Shown here: one piece after another, positions 6,305 to 13,438 of the stretch | Numbering within the stretch: the first letter of the stretch is position 1 | Layout of the letters: each line of letters opens with the position of its first letter | Virus record (IMG/VR): IMGVR_UViG_3300025000_000132 | Span: 1-54,244 of that record | DNA length: 54,244 nucleotides | Source: a virus | Reading direction: 5' to 3' (one strand) | Program-made: the position numbers and the translations under genes | The notes under the pieces: generated by a model | What the model saw: the letters and a program-made list of their open reading frames with translations, nothing else | Databases searched by the model: none | Told to the model about the DNA's origin: nothing

Positions 6305-9300
6305 TCAAAGTAGTCCTTGATTGGGAAACCGCCTACGGCAAGCACCCAGCGACGCAGGAGAATATCACCCTATCAAAGATGACAACGGAAGAGTATGTCC
6401 GTCATCCTCTCTTCAAAGTCCACGGCTTGGGGGTCAAAATAGAGCGTGAGCGAGCGTTTTATATCTACAAACGCGACGACCTCCTGCACTTCCTGAAGAC
6501 TCACCCCTGGCAGGAATCGTTCGTCGTCTGCCATCACACTCACTTTGATGGTGCCATACTCTCCTGGCGGGCAGGGATCAAACCGGCGTTCTGGGGCTGC
6601 ACCCTGAGCATGGCCCGCGCCCTCTACCCGCACGAGTCAGTAAGCCTAGCCAACATCGCCCGCCTGCTGCATCTCGGTGAGAAAGGGCATGAGCTGGTCA
6701 ACTTCATCAATCTCTGGGATCTGGCCGACGAGCAGCAACGCATACTCGGCGGCTACTGCTGCAACGACGTGGAGATGACCTCCGACGCCTTTGATGCGAT
6801 GAAGCGAAACTTTCCACCGTCAGAGCTGCGGTTGATCGATCTGACCATCCGCCTATTCACCGAGCCGGTGTTGCAGGTGGAGCGAGGCATTCTGATTGAG
6901 GAGTATAAACGTGAGCGCAGGAGCAAGCGGGCGTTGCTGAAGAAGTGCGCGACAGACAAGTCCGTGCTCGCTTCCAACGACCAGTTTGCAGCCCTGCTGC
7001 TGACCCTTGGCGTGGACCCACCGAAAAAACTCAGCCCTTCGAAAGTCAAGGACGGCAGGGTGGACCCGGACAACGCCGGGGAGCCGCCGCTTGGGATCTT
7101 GCCTTCCTTCAAAACTGCAGGGCTGCCGGTCGAGGACCGGGTGCGGATGAAAGAGGAGAAAAACTCCTACCCTTGGGCCTACGCCTTTGGCAAGAGCGAC
7201 GAGGAGTTTAAGATGCTCCTTGACCACCCGGACGAGCAGGTCCAGGCTGTAGTTGAGGCCCGCATGGGGATCAAATCGACGATCAAGGAAACCCGGAGTA
7301 AGCGGTTCTTCAAGATTGGCAAGCGCGGTGCGTTCCCGGTGTATCATAATTACTATGGAGCGAGGACCGGGCGAGACAGCGGCGGGGATAAACAGAACAC
7401 GACCAACCTGAACCGGGTCGATCCACGTGATCCGACCTCTGGCGCCCTGCGCCGCTCTCTCAATGCTCCTGAGAAGCACGTTCTCGTCGTGCGCGACCTT
7501 GGGCAGATCGAGGCCCGAAAGCTCTCTTACACTGCTGGTCAGGAAGACCTGTTGGATCTGTTCCGCGCCGGCGGCGACCCTTACAACCGGCAAGCGACAA
7601 AGATCTTCGGCTATGAAGTCAACCGCAAGCTTGATGAGTTCTGGCTTGAGGGGCTTGCTGGCAAGGCCTCTGTTCTCGGTTGCTTAGGTGGTGACACAAA
7701 GGTATTGACTAACCGAGGCTGGGTCGATATAGTATCCGTAAGAGCAACGGATACAGTATGGGACGGTGAAAGGTTCGTCACTCATGCTGGTGTCGTACCA
7801 AAAGGAGAACGAGAATGTCTGAAGGCTTTCGGAGTAACCATAACACCGGACCACGAAATCTTGACGGAAAGTTCGTGGCAGGAGTGGCAGTCGGTCCTTA
7901 CAAGCAGTTCCCTTTTCCAGTCGGCTTTGAGCAAGGCGAGCTTACAATCGTCGAATGGAGAGCAAAAAGAACAAACAACAGACCCGACGGGTGGCACCCG
8001 TGGTGCAGATGCTCTTGCGGCTGGGAGGGTTTTATATTACGGGATAATTTTCGCAGAGGGCTTTCAACGCGCTGCAACAACTGTGCAAAAAAAGCTACCG
8101 GAGTTTTTAAGAAAAACTACTTTGGCTACGCTTCCATTGTTGAGGACTCATACCACAGAGAGCGACTACTTAATAGAATATCTGCGTGCGTTCAAAGATG
8201 CCATAACCCGCGCAATAAACAGTATGATAACTACGGTGGCAGAGGAATTAAGGTGTACACACCTTGGCTTGAAGATAGGAAAGAATTTCTTGCTTACTTG
8301 TGTACTTTGCCCGACTGGGATGTTGCTCACTATGAACTCGATAGAGAAGACAATGACAAAGGGTACGAGCCGGGAAATCTTCGATTTGTACCATCACGCA
8401 AGAATGCAAGCAACAAAGGTTCCCTCGCCAAGTTACGAAAGCAGTACGCCCTTCTTGAAGTTGAAAACGCAGACTTACGACATCGCCTTCGCCGGGCCGA
8501 GGAACAGGTTCGCAATCTTAACAGACAAAGGTCCTTTGTTGGTGCATAATTGTGGGTACGGAATGGGTTGGTCGAAATTCCAGGAGAGCCTGCGGGTCGG
8601 GTTTATGGGGATGCCTTCTATAATCTTCGGAGCTAAGGAATCAGAAAAACTTGGTGCTGACATCGATACGTTTTGCCACCAGCGAAGCTACAAGCCCGGT
8701 TACGCCTTCCTGCGAGACGAAGCACTGGCGTTGAAACCGCTCAATGTTAACGAGGAAGCCCACCTCTGGCATTGCGCGGCAGTGAAGCAGATAGTGGATA
8801 AGTACCGGCAGAGCAACAAAGCGATTGTGGACTTCTGGGGTGAGGCACAGCGAGCGCTCGACGCAATAGTGCGGGGCGAGACCATTCCGGTAGGCAAACG
8901 TAACCTCGTCACTACCTGCCCCGAAGGGTTTCTTCTCCCTAACGGTATGAAAATCAGGTACTATAAACTGCAACGCAATGACAGCGGTGAGTTTCGCTAC
9001 CTCTCCAATAGGCGCAAGAACGAATGGTCGTACCTGTACGGCGGAAAGGCCGTTGAAAATATTATTCAGGCGCTGGCCCGTATCGTCCTTACTGACCAGA
9101 TGCTGGAGATCAACCGCTGGTTGAAACTGCAGCGGCAACGCGATGCTGGTAAGATATACTCAGTAGTGACCTCGACCTACGACGAAGTGGTATGCTGCGT
9201 CCCGTTCTACCGCGCCGACGACTGTCTGCAAATGATGAAGGAAGTCATGGCTACGGCGCCGGCATGGTGCCCGGACCTGCCGCTGAAGTCATCCGGTGGA

Positions 9301-9333
9301 TATGCGGTGAGCTACGGGGACTGTGAAAAGTAA
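6301..9333 (+). CDS. Family A DNA polymerase with 3'-5' exonuclease, interrupted by an intein
   Basis: Phage replicative DNA polymerase, 1010 codons, about 720 residues after intein removal. The N-terminal proofreading exonuclease shows VLDWETA (Exo I, residues 5-11), a CHHTHFDGA stretch (Exo II) and YCCNDVEMT (Exo III). The polymerase domain shows VVRDLGQIEARK (motif A; the usual DYSQIE is altered), GKASVLG/CGYGMG (motif B, O-helix, split by the intein) and STYDEVVCC (motif C, YDE in place of HDE). The start at 6301 follows GGAGGGGAGGGG and overlaps the previous stop; the frame stays open back to 5983, but that part is the two preceding genes. Residues 1-460 are the N-extein and 751-1010 the C-extein. 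Confidence 0.9.
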   Translation: MIKVVLDWETAYGKHPATQENITLSKMTTEEYVRHPLFKVHGLGVKIERERAFYIYKRDDLLHFLKTHPWQESFVVCHHTHFDGAILSWRAGIKPAFWGCTLSMARALYPHESVSLANIARLLHLGEKGHELVNFINLWDLADEQQRILGGYCCNDVEMTSDAFDAMKRNFPPSELRLIDLTIRLFTEPVLQVERGILIEEYKRERRSKRALLKKCATDKSVLASNDQFAALLLTLGVDPPKKLSPSKVKDGRVDPDNAGEPPLGILPSFKTAGLPVEDRVRMKEEKNSYPWAYAFGKSDEEFKMLLDHPDEQVQAVVEARMGIKSTIKETRSKRFFKIGKRGAFPVYHNYYGARTGRDSGGDKQNTTNLNRVDPRDPTSGALRRSLNAPEKHVLVVRDLGQIEARKLSYTAGQEDLLDLFRAGGDPYNRQATKIFGYEVNRKLDEFWLEGLAGKASVLGCLGGDTKVLTNRGWVDIVSVRATDTVWDGERFVTHAGVVPKGERECLKAFGVTITPDHEILTESSWQEWQSVLTSSSLFQSALSKASLQSSNGEQKEQTTDPTGGTRGADALAAGRVLYYGIIFAEGFQRAATTVQKKLPEFLRKTTLATLPLLRTHTTESDYLIEYLRAFKDAITRAINSMITTVAEELRCTHLGLKIGKNFLLTCVLCPTGMLLTMNSIEKTMTKGTSREIFDLYHHARMQATKVPSPSYESSTPFLKLKTQTYDIAFAGPRNRFAILTDKGPLLVHNCGYGMGWSKFQESLRVGFMGMPSIIFGAKESEKLGADIDTFCHQRSYKPGYAFLRDEALALKPLNVNEEAHLWHCAAVKQIVDKYRQSNKAIVDFWGEAQRALDAIVRGETIPVGKRNLVTTCPEGFLLPNGMKIRYYKLQRNDSGEFRYLSNRRKNEWSYLYGGKAVENIIQALARIVLTDQMLEINRWLKLQRQRDAGKIYSVVTSTYDEVVCCVPFYRADDCLQMMKEVMATAPAWCPDLPLKSSGGYAVSYGDCEK
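7681..8550 (+). mobile_element. Intein in DNA polymerase motif B
   Basis: 290 codons from Cys (7681) to Asn (8550), followed by Cys+1 of the C-extein. Block A is CLGGDTKVLTNRGW, block B is GVTITPDHEI, and the C-terminal blocks are TYDIAFAGPRNRFAI and GPLLVHN with the expected His-Asn end. The insertion splits the catalytic O-helix between VLG and CGYGMG. The ~200 residues between the N- and C-terminal splicing halves resemble no endonuclease in this frame; instead an HNH gene is encoded there in another frame (7815-8549). Confidence 0.85.
7815..8549 (+). CDS. HNH homing endonuclease overprinted on the intein in another frame
   Basis: 244 residues, read in the -1 (+2) frame relative to the polymerase. 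AAAGGAG at 7801-7807 precedes its ATG by seven bases, so it can be translated on its own. An N-terminal zinc ribbon (CRCSCGW, then CNNC) is followed by a phage HNH core: RLLNRISACVQRCHNP, YDNYGGRGIKVYTPW and ELDREDNDKGYEPGNLRF. A coiled coil (KLRKQYALLEVENADLRHR) ends the protein. The stop TAA lies inside the His-Asn codons that end the intein. The first residues overlap intein block B and the last ~25 overlap the C-terminal splicing blocks. It presumably cuts intein-free polymerase alleles. Confidence 0.85.
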   Translation: MSEGFRSNHNTGPRNLDGKFVAGVAVGPYKQFPFPVGFEQGELTIVEWRAKRTNNRPDGWHPWCRCSCGWEGFILRDNFRRGLSTRCNNCAKKATGVFKKNYFGYASIVEDSYHRERLLNRISACVQRCHNPRNKQYDNYGGRGIKVYTPWLEDRKEFLAYLCTLPDWDVAHYELDREDNDKGYEPGNLRFVPSRKNASNKGSLAKLRKQYALLEVENADLRHRLRRAEEQVRNLNRQRSFVGA

Positions 9334-9343
9334 AGGAGGAGCC

Positions 9344-9547
9344 ATGCCCGCAAGAGTCAGCAAAAAGTGGACAGATGACGACAGAGAAGATCTTTTATGT
9401 AAGATTGCTGAGACGATAGATGATTTTTCTGTTGCTTATAAATACACACCCGCCTCAGTAGTTCGTCAAGTCCGTAAGATGTTGGAAGGGGATGTTGTCC
9501 CCAAAGAAATAAAAAAAGATCGAAAAAGCAGGAAGTATTATTCTTAA
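9344..9547 (+). CDS. Small basic protein of unknown function
   Basis: 67 residues from ATG 9344 behind AAGGAGGAG. The centre (DDDREDLLCKIAETIDDFSVA, SVVRQVRKML) looks helical, and the tail is strongly basic (KEIKKDRKSRKYYS). It ends the polymerase operon, followed by a promoter-like region and a hairpin. Confidence 0.55.
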   Translation: MPARVSKKWTDDDREDLLCKIAETIDDFSVAYKYTPASVVRQVRKMLEGDVVPKEIKKDRKSRKYYS

Positions 9548-9550
9548 AAG

Positions 9551-9673
9551 GTAAACCCCGCAACTTTTTGCTTGCAATAGTTTGTAAACCATGTCACAGT
9601 AAGGTGTGCGCTGGACGATGCCCTCGCAGGATCGCACTCTGGCTGGGTAACTGACTGCGAGGGCATCATTTTT
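9551..9673 (+). ncRNA. Possible short RNA or leader ending in a strong terminator
   Basis: A GTAAACC motif at 9551 is followed 21 bases on by TTGCAA (9572-9577), the same spacing as at two other early promoters, but no good -10 box follows. A second GTAAACC lies at 9584. About 20-45 bases downstream comes a perfect 12-bp terminator hairpin (9617-9667). If a promoter works here it would make an RNA of roughly 70 bases. No tRNA or known riboswitch fold is visible. Confidence 0.3.
9617..9673 (+). terminator. Rho-independent terminator
   Basis: GATGCCCTCGCA (9617-9628) and TGCGAGGGCATC (9656-9667) pair perfectly over 12 bp, with a 27-base loop, followed by ATTTTT. It lies 70 bases after the gene at 9344-9547 and 15 bases before the next gene. 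Confidence 0.8.
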
Positions 9674-9687
9674 CTAAGGAGGAGAGT

Positions 9688-9912
9688 ATGAAAGCATACA
9701 TATCTAGGGATACATTAATAAAGCTGATCAGGGAGCACACGGTCATCACCAAAGCAACTGACCTCCCAGATAACTGGCAATGGTTCAACACATCAGATGG
9801 AATCCTGTCTTGGGACTTTGTTATGCTTGACAAGGTACTTGTTGAGGTAGAACCATGCCCAGACTGGGTGAATGCGCCGTCTCCGTTGAGCAAATATTTG
9901 GAGGAAAAATGA
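9688..9912 (+). CDS. Small protein of unknown function
   Basis: 74 residues starting MKAYISRDTLIKLIREHT, behind TAAGGAGGAG. The C-terminal third is acidic and Pro-rich (VEVEPCPDWVNAPSPLSKY). Overlaps the next gene by ATGA. No family recognised. Confidence 0.6.
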   Translation: MKAYISRDTLIKLIREHTVITKATDLPDNWQWFNTSDGILSWDFVMLDKVLVEVEPCPDWVNAPSPLSKYLEEK

Positions 9913-10622
9913 CCCAACCACTAAACGCCAAGGGCAAGCCCTTCAGCTGGAGCTACACCGCCCTCAACGACTTCGACGGCTCAGGTGGCTGCCCCAAGCG
10001 CTACGCCGCCAACCGCTTCTACTGCGTGATCCCTTGGGTAGACACCGAGGCCGTAATTTGGGGCAACCGCGTCCACAAAGCAGGAGAGCTTTTCCTGAAA
10101 GGCATCCCGCACCCGGACATCGAAGCGTTGAAGCCCGTCGAGAAATATGCGACGGCTATGCTCCGCTCCGGCCATAAGGTCGAGGCTGAGCTTGAGATCG
10201 CCCTGACCCGGCAGCTGAAGCCGGTGAGCTGGTTCGCCAAGGATGCCTGGTTCAGGGCCAAGCTCGACGTAGTGGTCACTAAGGTTAAGGAGTCCTCAGT
10301 CAATCTCTTCGACTGGAAAACGGGAGGCAAGATCAAGGACGACGAGGACCAGCTGCGGGTCTGCGCCGCCGCCCTGTCAGTGGTCAGGCCGTACCTGCAG
10401 GAGTTCGGTGGCAAATACATCTGGACCAAGCACCAGCAGACGACCGGCATCAAGCCAATCACCAAGGCGGAGATCCCCAAGGTCTGGCAGGAGTTCCTAC
10501 CCCGAGTGCAGAGGATGGAGGATGCCTGGGCGTCGGAGCGCTTCCCGGCCAGGCCGTCCGGCTTGTGTCCATACTGTGCTGTAAATGATTGCGCCTCACG
10601 GCGCGGGGAGAAGAGAGTATGA
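9909..10622 (+). CDS. PD-(D/E)XK nuclease, Cas4/RecB-like, with likely Fe-S cluster
   Basis: 237 residues. Motifs in order: SWSYTALNDF with Cys28 (CPKRY), GNRVHKAGE (residues 52-60), LDVV with Asp120, LFDWKTG (Asp135-x-Lys137) and DQLR with Gln148, the usual core of RecB-family nucleases. Cys220, Cys223 and Cys228 (CPYCAVNDC) near the end, with Cys28, form the four-cysteine pattern that holds a 4Fe-4S cluster in Cas4-type exonucleases. The place right after the polymerase suggests a role in recombination or end processing during replication. The long frame opens upstream, but ATG 9909 follows GAGGAAAA and couples to the previous stop. Confidence 0.8.
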   Translation: MTQPLNAKGKPFSWSYTALNDFDGSGGCPKRYAANRFYCVIPWVDTEAVIWGNRVHKAGELFLKGIPHPDIEALKPVEKYATAMLRSGHKVEAELEIALTRQLKPVSWFAKDAWFRAKLDVVVTKVKESSVNLFDWKTGGKIKDDEDQLRVCAAALSVVRPYLQEFGGKYIWTKHQQTTGIKPITKAEIPKVWQEFLPRVQRMEDAWASERFPARPSGLCPYCAVNDCASRRGEKRV

Positions 10623-10930
10623 AAATAAAAAGCAAGTGGTCAATGGAAAAAGCCGACTGGGACAAAACTTTTCAAAAGTATACCAACCGGAGGGTCATTC
10701 CGCTGCCAGATAAGGACATTGAGATGCTTATCATGACAACGGAGCGTGGAGATATTCTTCGGTTTGTCGGGGGCCCTACCGGACACGAATCTTATTATGT
10801 CTCCGACCTATTGGAGCACCCACTGCCAGAAGGCTCCGACGATTTCTGTATCTGTGCTGGGACTGTCAACAGTTGGCCGATGTGCCTAGTCTCTAAAAAG
10901 GAAGTTTTTGCTTTCCTGAGAAAGGAATAA
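10619..10930 (+). CDS. Protein of unknown function
   Basis: 103 residues. The start overlaps the nuclease stop (ATGA). It has a Lys/Trp-rich N-terminus, then alternating hydrophobic segments (IEMLIMTTERGDILRFV) suggesting a small beta-rich fold. No family recognised. Confidence 0.6.
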   Translation: MKIKSKWSMEKADWDKTFQKYTNRRVIPLPDKDIEMLIMTTERGDILRFVGGPTGHESYYVSDLLEHPLPEGSDDFCICAGTVNSWPMCLVSKKEVFAFLRKE

Positions 10931-10933
10931 ACC

Positions 10934-11068
10934 ATGATCACCTCATACGAAGACTACATCGACTGGTGCTGGGATAGGGATCAGGAGCCGCTGTCCGAGG
11001 ATGAGTGGGCGGCAGAGGTTGAACAAGCCCGGGCCGACAGGCTCATAAACCAACAAGGAGATGGATGA
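10934..11068 (+). CDS. Small acidic protein of unknown function
   Basis: 44 residues (MITSYEDYIDWCWDRDQEP and onwards), highly acidic with several Trp. The start is three bases after the previous stop and the stop overlaps the next start (ATGATG at 11065-11070). Too short for any homology call. Confidence 0.5.
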   Translation: MITSYEDYIDWCWDRDQEPLSEDEWAAEVEQARADRLINQQGDG

Positions 11069-11760
11069 TGCCAAGTGAACTGAGGAAGGATGATTTGCGC
11101 CTGATTGTTACACGTCTGCCGAAAGATATCCGGAAACTAATTATGGAGCGAGGGTTGTTACTCGGTGGAGGGTTTATCAGAGCTACAATCGCAGGAGAAA
11201 AACCTTCCGATGTGGATTTGTTCGGGGCCACAAAAGATCAGCTCGAAGCCGCCAGTCGCAAGCTGAACGCAGATCGTCCTGGATCAAGGTTTCATTCATC
11301 AAAAAATGCTTTTACTGTGCTGACTGGTTCTCGGATGCCTGTACAGTTCATCCATAGATGGTTGTTTACCAGTGCTGTAGAATGCACAGACTCCTTTGAT
11401 TTTACTGTGGCACAAGCCGTTGTCTGGTCCGAGAACGATGAGTGGAAATCTACTTGCCACTCGGACTTTTATGCGGATTTGGCCGCTCGACGGCTGACGT
11501 ACTGCTCTCCAAAGCGGAATGAGGACGCCGGCGGATCATTGCTGCGGGTTAGGAAGTTTCTGTCTCGAGGGTACAATATCCAAGCGCCAAGCTTTGCCGC
11601 AGTTATTGCTCGCCTTTGCAGCGCAGTTGAGTGGGCAAAGATACAAGATGAGGAGCAGTCTGCAAAAGTTCTGTGCGGGCTGCTTAGAGAGGTGGATCCA
11701 CTCATTGCTGTGGACGGGCTTGACTTGGTTGACGAACACGAAGTTTTGGAGGAAAAATGA
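11065..11760 (+). CDS. Nucleotidyltransferase-superfamily protein
   Basis: About 231 residues; the start may be ATG 11065 or ATG 11068, the latter with better spacing from AAGGAG. The head-domain signature is LLLGGGFIRATIAGEKPSDVDLFG: a glycine-rich turn followed by D-x-D, as in the CCA-adding and minimal nucleotidyltransferase families. A later GGSLLRVRKFLSRGY segment resembles the arm region of such enzymes. The third carboxylate is not clearly identified. Substrate unknown. It overlaps the DHH phosphoesterase gene by ATGA, so the two are probably co-translated. Confidence 0.7.
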   Translation: MMPSELRKDDLRLIVTRLPKDIRKLIMERGLLLGGGFIRATIAGEKPSDVDLFGATKDQLEAASRKLNADRPGSRFHSSKNAFTVLTGSRMPVQFIHRWLFTSAVECTDSFDFTVAQAVVWSENDEWKSTCHSDFYADLAARRLTYCSPKRNEDAGGSLLRVRKFLSRGYNIQAPSFAAVIARLCSAVEWAKIQDEEQSAKVLCGLLREVDPLIAVDGLDLVDEHEVLEEK

Positions 11761-12584
11761 AACCAGTAACAGTTCTCTACCACTCAGACGCTGACGGCTT
11801 TGCTTCAGCCTACGCAGCCTGGAGAGTCTACCAGGACACGGCGACCTACATCCCGGTCCAGTACAACCAGCCGGTACCGGAGATCCCTGAGGGCACCACG
11901 CACCTGCTCATCGTTGATTTCTCCTACGACCGGGAGACCTGTGACGCCCTAGCCGCCAAGTATGCGCTGCTGGTGATAGATCATCATAAATCTGCGGAGG
12001 AGAACCTACGAGGCAGCAACTACGCCATTTTCAGCATGAACAAGTCCGGCTGCGCCCTGACCTGGGAGTATTTCCATAAACGTGAGTCGATGCCTGCCAT
12101 CCTCGCTTATGTGCAGGACAGAGACCTGTGGAAGTTCGAGTTACCGGACTCGGAGACCATTAACCTCTACATTGCCACTCTGCCTTTCGAGTTTGGTATC
12201 TGGCACACTGAAGCCACGCATCCAGACTTCATCCTCAGTGCTTACAACGCCGGCAGCTACATCCAGACCTTTCGTAACGGCCAGATCAAAGCTGCCCTGC
12301 GCGACGTTCGGTTTATGTTCTGGGACATCCACGAGGTGCCAGTGCTGAACGCCTCAACAAATGTTTCAGAGATAGGCAACGAACTCTGTCGGGTCTACCC
12401 AGACGCCCCGTTCTCTGCGACCTATTGCGACAGAAAAGGGGTGCGGTCGTGGTCGTTGCGATCGGTTGGTGACTTCGATGTTTCTGAGGTGGCTCGGCGG
12501 TATAATGGCGGCGGACATCGGAACTCGGCTGGGTTTGCTACTGAGATCGGGGAATTTCCTGCTGGCTTTCTTTGGGGGGAGTGA
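11757..12584 (+). CDS. DHH/DHHA1 family phosphoesterase
   Basis: 275 residues. The metal-binding motifs of the DHH superfamily are in order: HSDADG (9-14), Asp54 in VDFSYD, DHH (75-77), QDRD (120-123), and the C-terminal DHHA1 signature GGGHRNSAGF (251-260). The size fits NrnA-like oligonucleotide or dinucleotide phosphodiesterases more than full RecJ. Substrates could be short RNA, pAp or cyclic dinucleotides; a role in nucleotide recycling or in removing signalling nucleotides is inference. It overlaps the genes on both sides. Confidence 0.85.
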   Translation: MKPVTVLYHSDADGFASAYAAWRVYQDTATYIPVQYNQPVPEIPEGTTHLLIVDFSYDRETCDALAAKYALLVIDHHKSAEENLRGSNYAIFSMNKSGCALTWEYFHKRESMPAILAYVQDRDLWKFELPDSETINLYIATLPFEFGIWHTEATHPDFILSAYNAGSYIQTFRNGQIKAALRDVRFMFWDIHEVPVLNASTNVSEIGNELCRVYPDAPFSATYCDRKGVRSWSLRSVGDFDVSEVARRYNGGGHRNSAGFATEIGEFPAGFLWGE

Positions 12585-12901
12585 TGAGTGTTGAGCACGA
12601 AGAATCGAAGTGTAGCAACTGTGGGGTAACTGGGGACTTCTGTGGGTATCACCACCTTAGCAGAGACAAGATTAGCCTCTGTGTTGCGTGTGCAGAACAG
12701 GACATTGATGTGTTGCAGATAACACTTGCCGGGGAGAAGACAGGCGGAATCATAACTCCGTCAATAGAGGAAGCGATTGAAACCATGTCAGCCATTATCA
12801 GAGAAATGAAAGACGCTGAGGTAGGGGATGGATACACTGTCTGGAAGAGATCAATGCGGAGGTTGCTGGTTGTGACTACGCCTGAGTTTCAGGGGTTCTA
12901 A
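12584..12901 (+). CDS. Zinc-ribbon protein of unknown function
   Basis: 105 residues from ATG 12584, which overlaps the DHH gene's TGA and follows GGGGGGAG. Cys-x2-Cys pairs CSNC (residues 10-13) and CVAC (33-36), with another Cys and two His between them, form a zinc ribbon. A helical region (EEAIETMSAIIREMKDAE) follows. Overlaps the next start by one base. Confidence 0.65.
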   Translation: MSVEHEESKCSNCGVTGDFCGYHHLSRDKISLCVACAEQDIDVLQITLAGEKTGGIITPSIEEAIETMSAIIREMKDAEVGDGYTVWKRSMRRLLVVTTPEFQGF

Positions 12902-13275
12902 TGAGCACTCCAGAGGGGGTTGTAAAAAACCTTGCCCGCGATCTCCTCGCCCGCTACGACATCCAGCCGGCCAGCAAGGCAGGGACATTCAAACAGGCTG
13001 CCGGCTGGTACTACTTTGCAGTACAAGGCATGATGTCGGTGAAAGGCATTCCGGACATAATAGGGCAGTACCGAGGAATTTTCTTCGGGGTAGAACTAAA
13101 GGCCCCCGGTAAGAAGCCCACAGGCTTCCAGGCGCTGCAACTCGACGCCATCTCCTGCTCCGGAGGCAGTTGCTTCATTGTAGACGGGCCTGAGACTTTG
13201 AAGGTGTTTGAGGAGTGGTTGGAAGAGATTGACGAGGGAGCTAATTTCCGAGAGTTCTTGGACTCTGAGAGGTGA
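12901..13275 (+). CDS. VRR-NUC domain nuclease
   Basis: 124 residues. The nuclease core reads VKGIPDIIGQYRG, FFGVELKAPGKKPTGFQALQ and LDAISCSGGSCFIVDG: Asp in the IPD motif and E-x-K in VELKAP are the catalytic residues of the PD-(D/E)XK VRR-NUC family. Stand-alone members occur in phages beside SNF2 helicases and are thought to act on branched DNA, like Holliday-junction resolvases. Here the SNF2 helicase gene follows after one small gene, which fits that pairing. Confidence 0.85.
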   Translation: MSTPEGVVKNLARDLLARYDIQPASKAGTFKQAAGWYYFAVQGMMSVKGIPDIIGQYRGIFFGVELKAPGKKPTGFQALQLDAISCSGGSCFIVDGPETLKVFEEWLEEIDEGANFREFLDSER

Positions 13276-13279
13276 GATT

Positions 13280-13438
13280 ATGGACTGGTTTGGATTCTGG
13301 ATATTTGCTGCTGTGTTTGTCGTCTGCGACTGTTGGGTATTTTCTCAAGGCTACGACTCTTTTTTACAGCACCACAAAACTCCTGAAGAGAAAGAACTGC
13401 AGAGGATAAAAATAGAGCGGCAGCGAGCTAAAAAATGA
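13280..13438 (+). CDS. Small membrane protein
   Basis: 52 residues: an N-terminal hydrophobic helix (WFGFWIFAAVFVVCDCWVF) and a basic cytoplasmic-type tail rich in Lys, Arg and Glu. GAGGTGAG precedes ATG 13280. The stop overlaps the helicase start (ATGA). Role unknown. Confidence 0.55.
   Translation: MDWFGFWIFAAVFVVCDCWVFSQGYDSFLQHHKTPEEKELQRIKIERQRAKK

Noticed and set aside
9601-9673. tRNA-like fold
   Set aside because: There is a strong hairpin but no acceptor stem, T-loop or anticodon arm. It reads as a terminator. No tRNA gene was recognised elsewhere in the window either.
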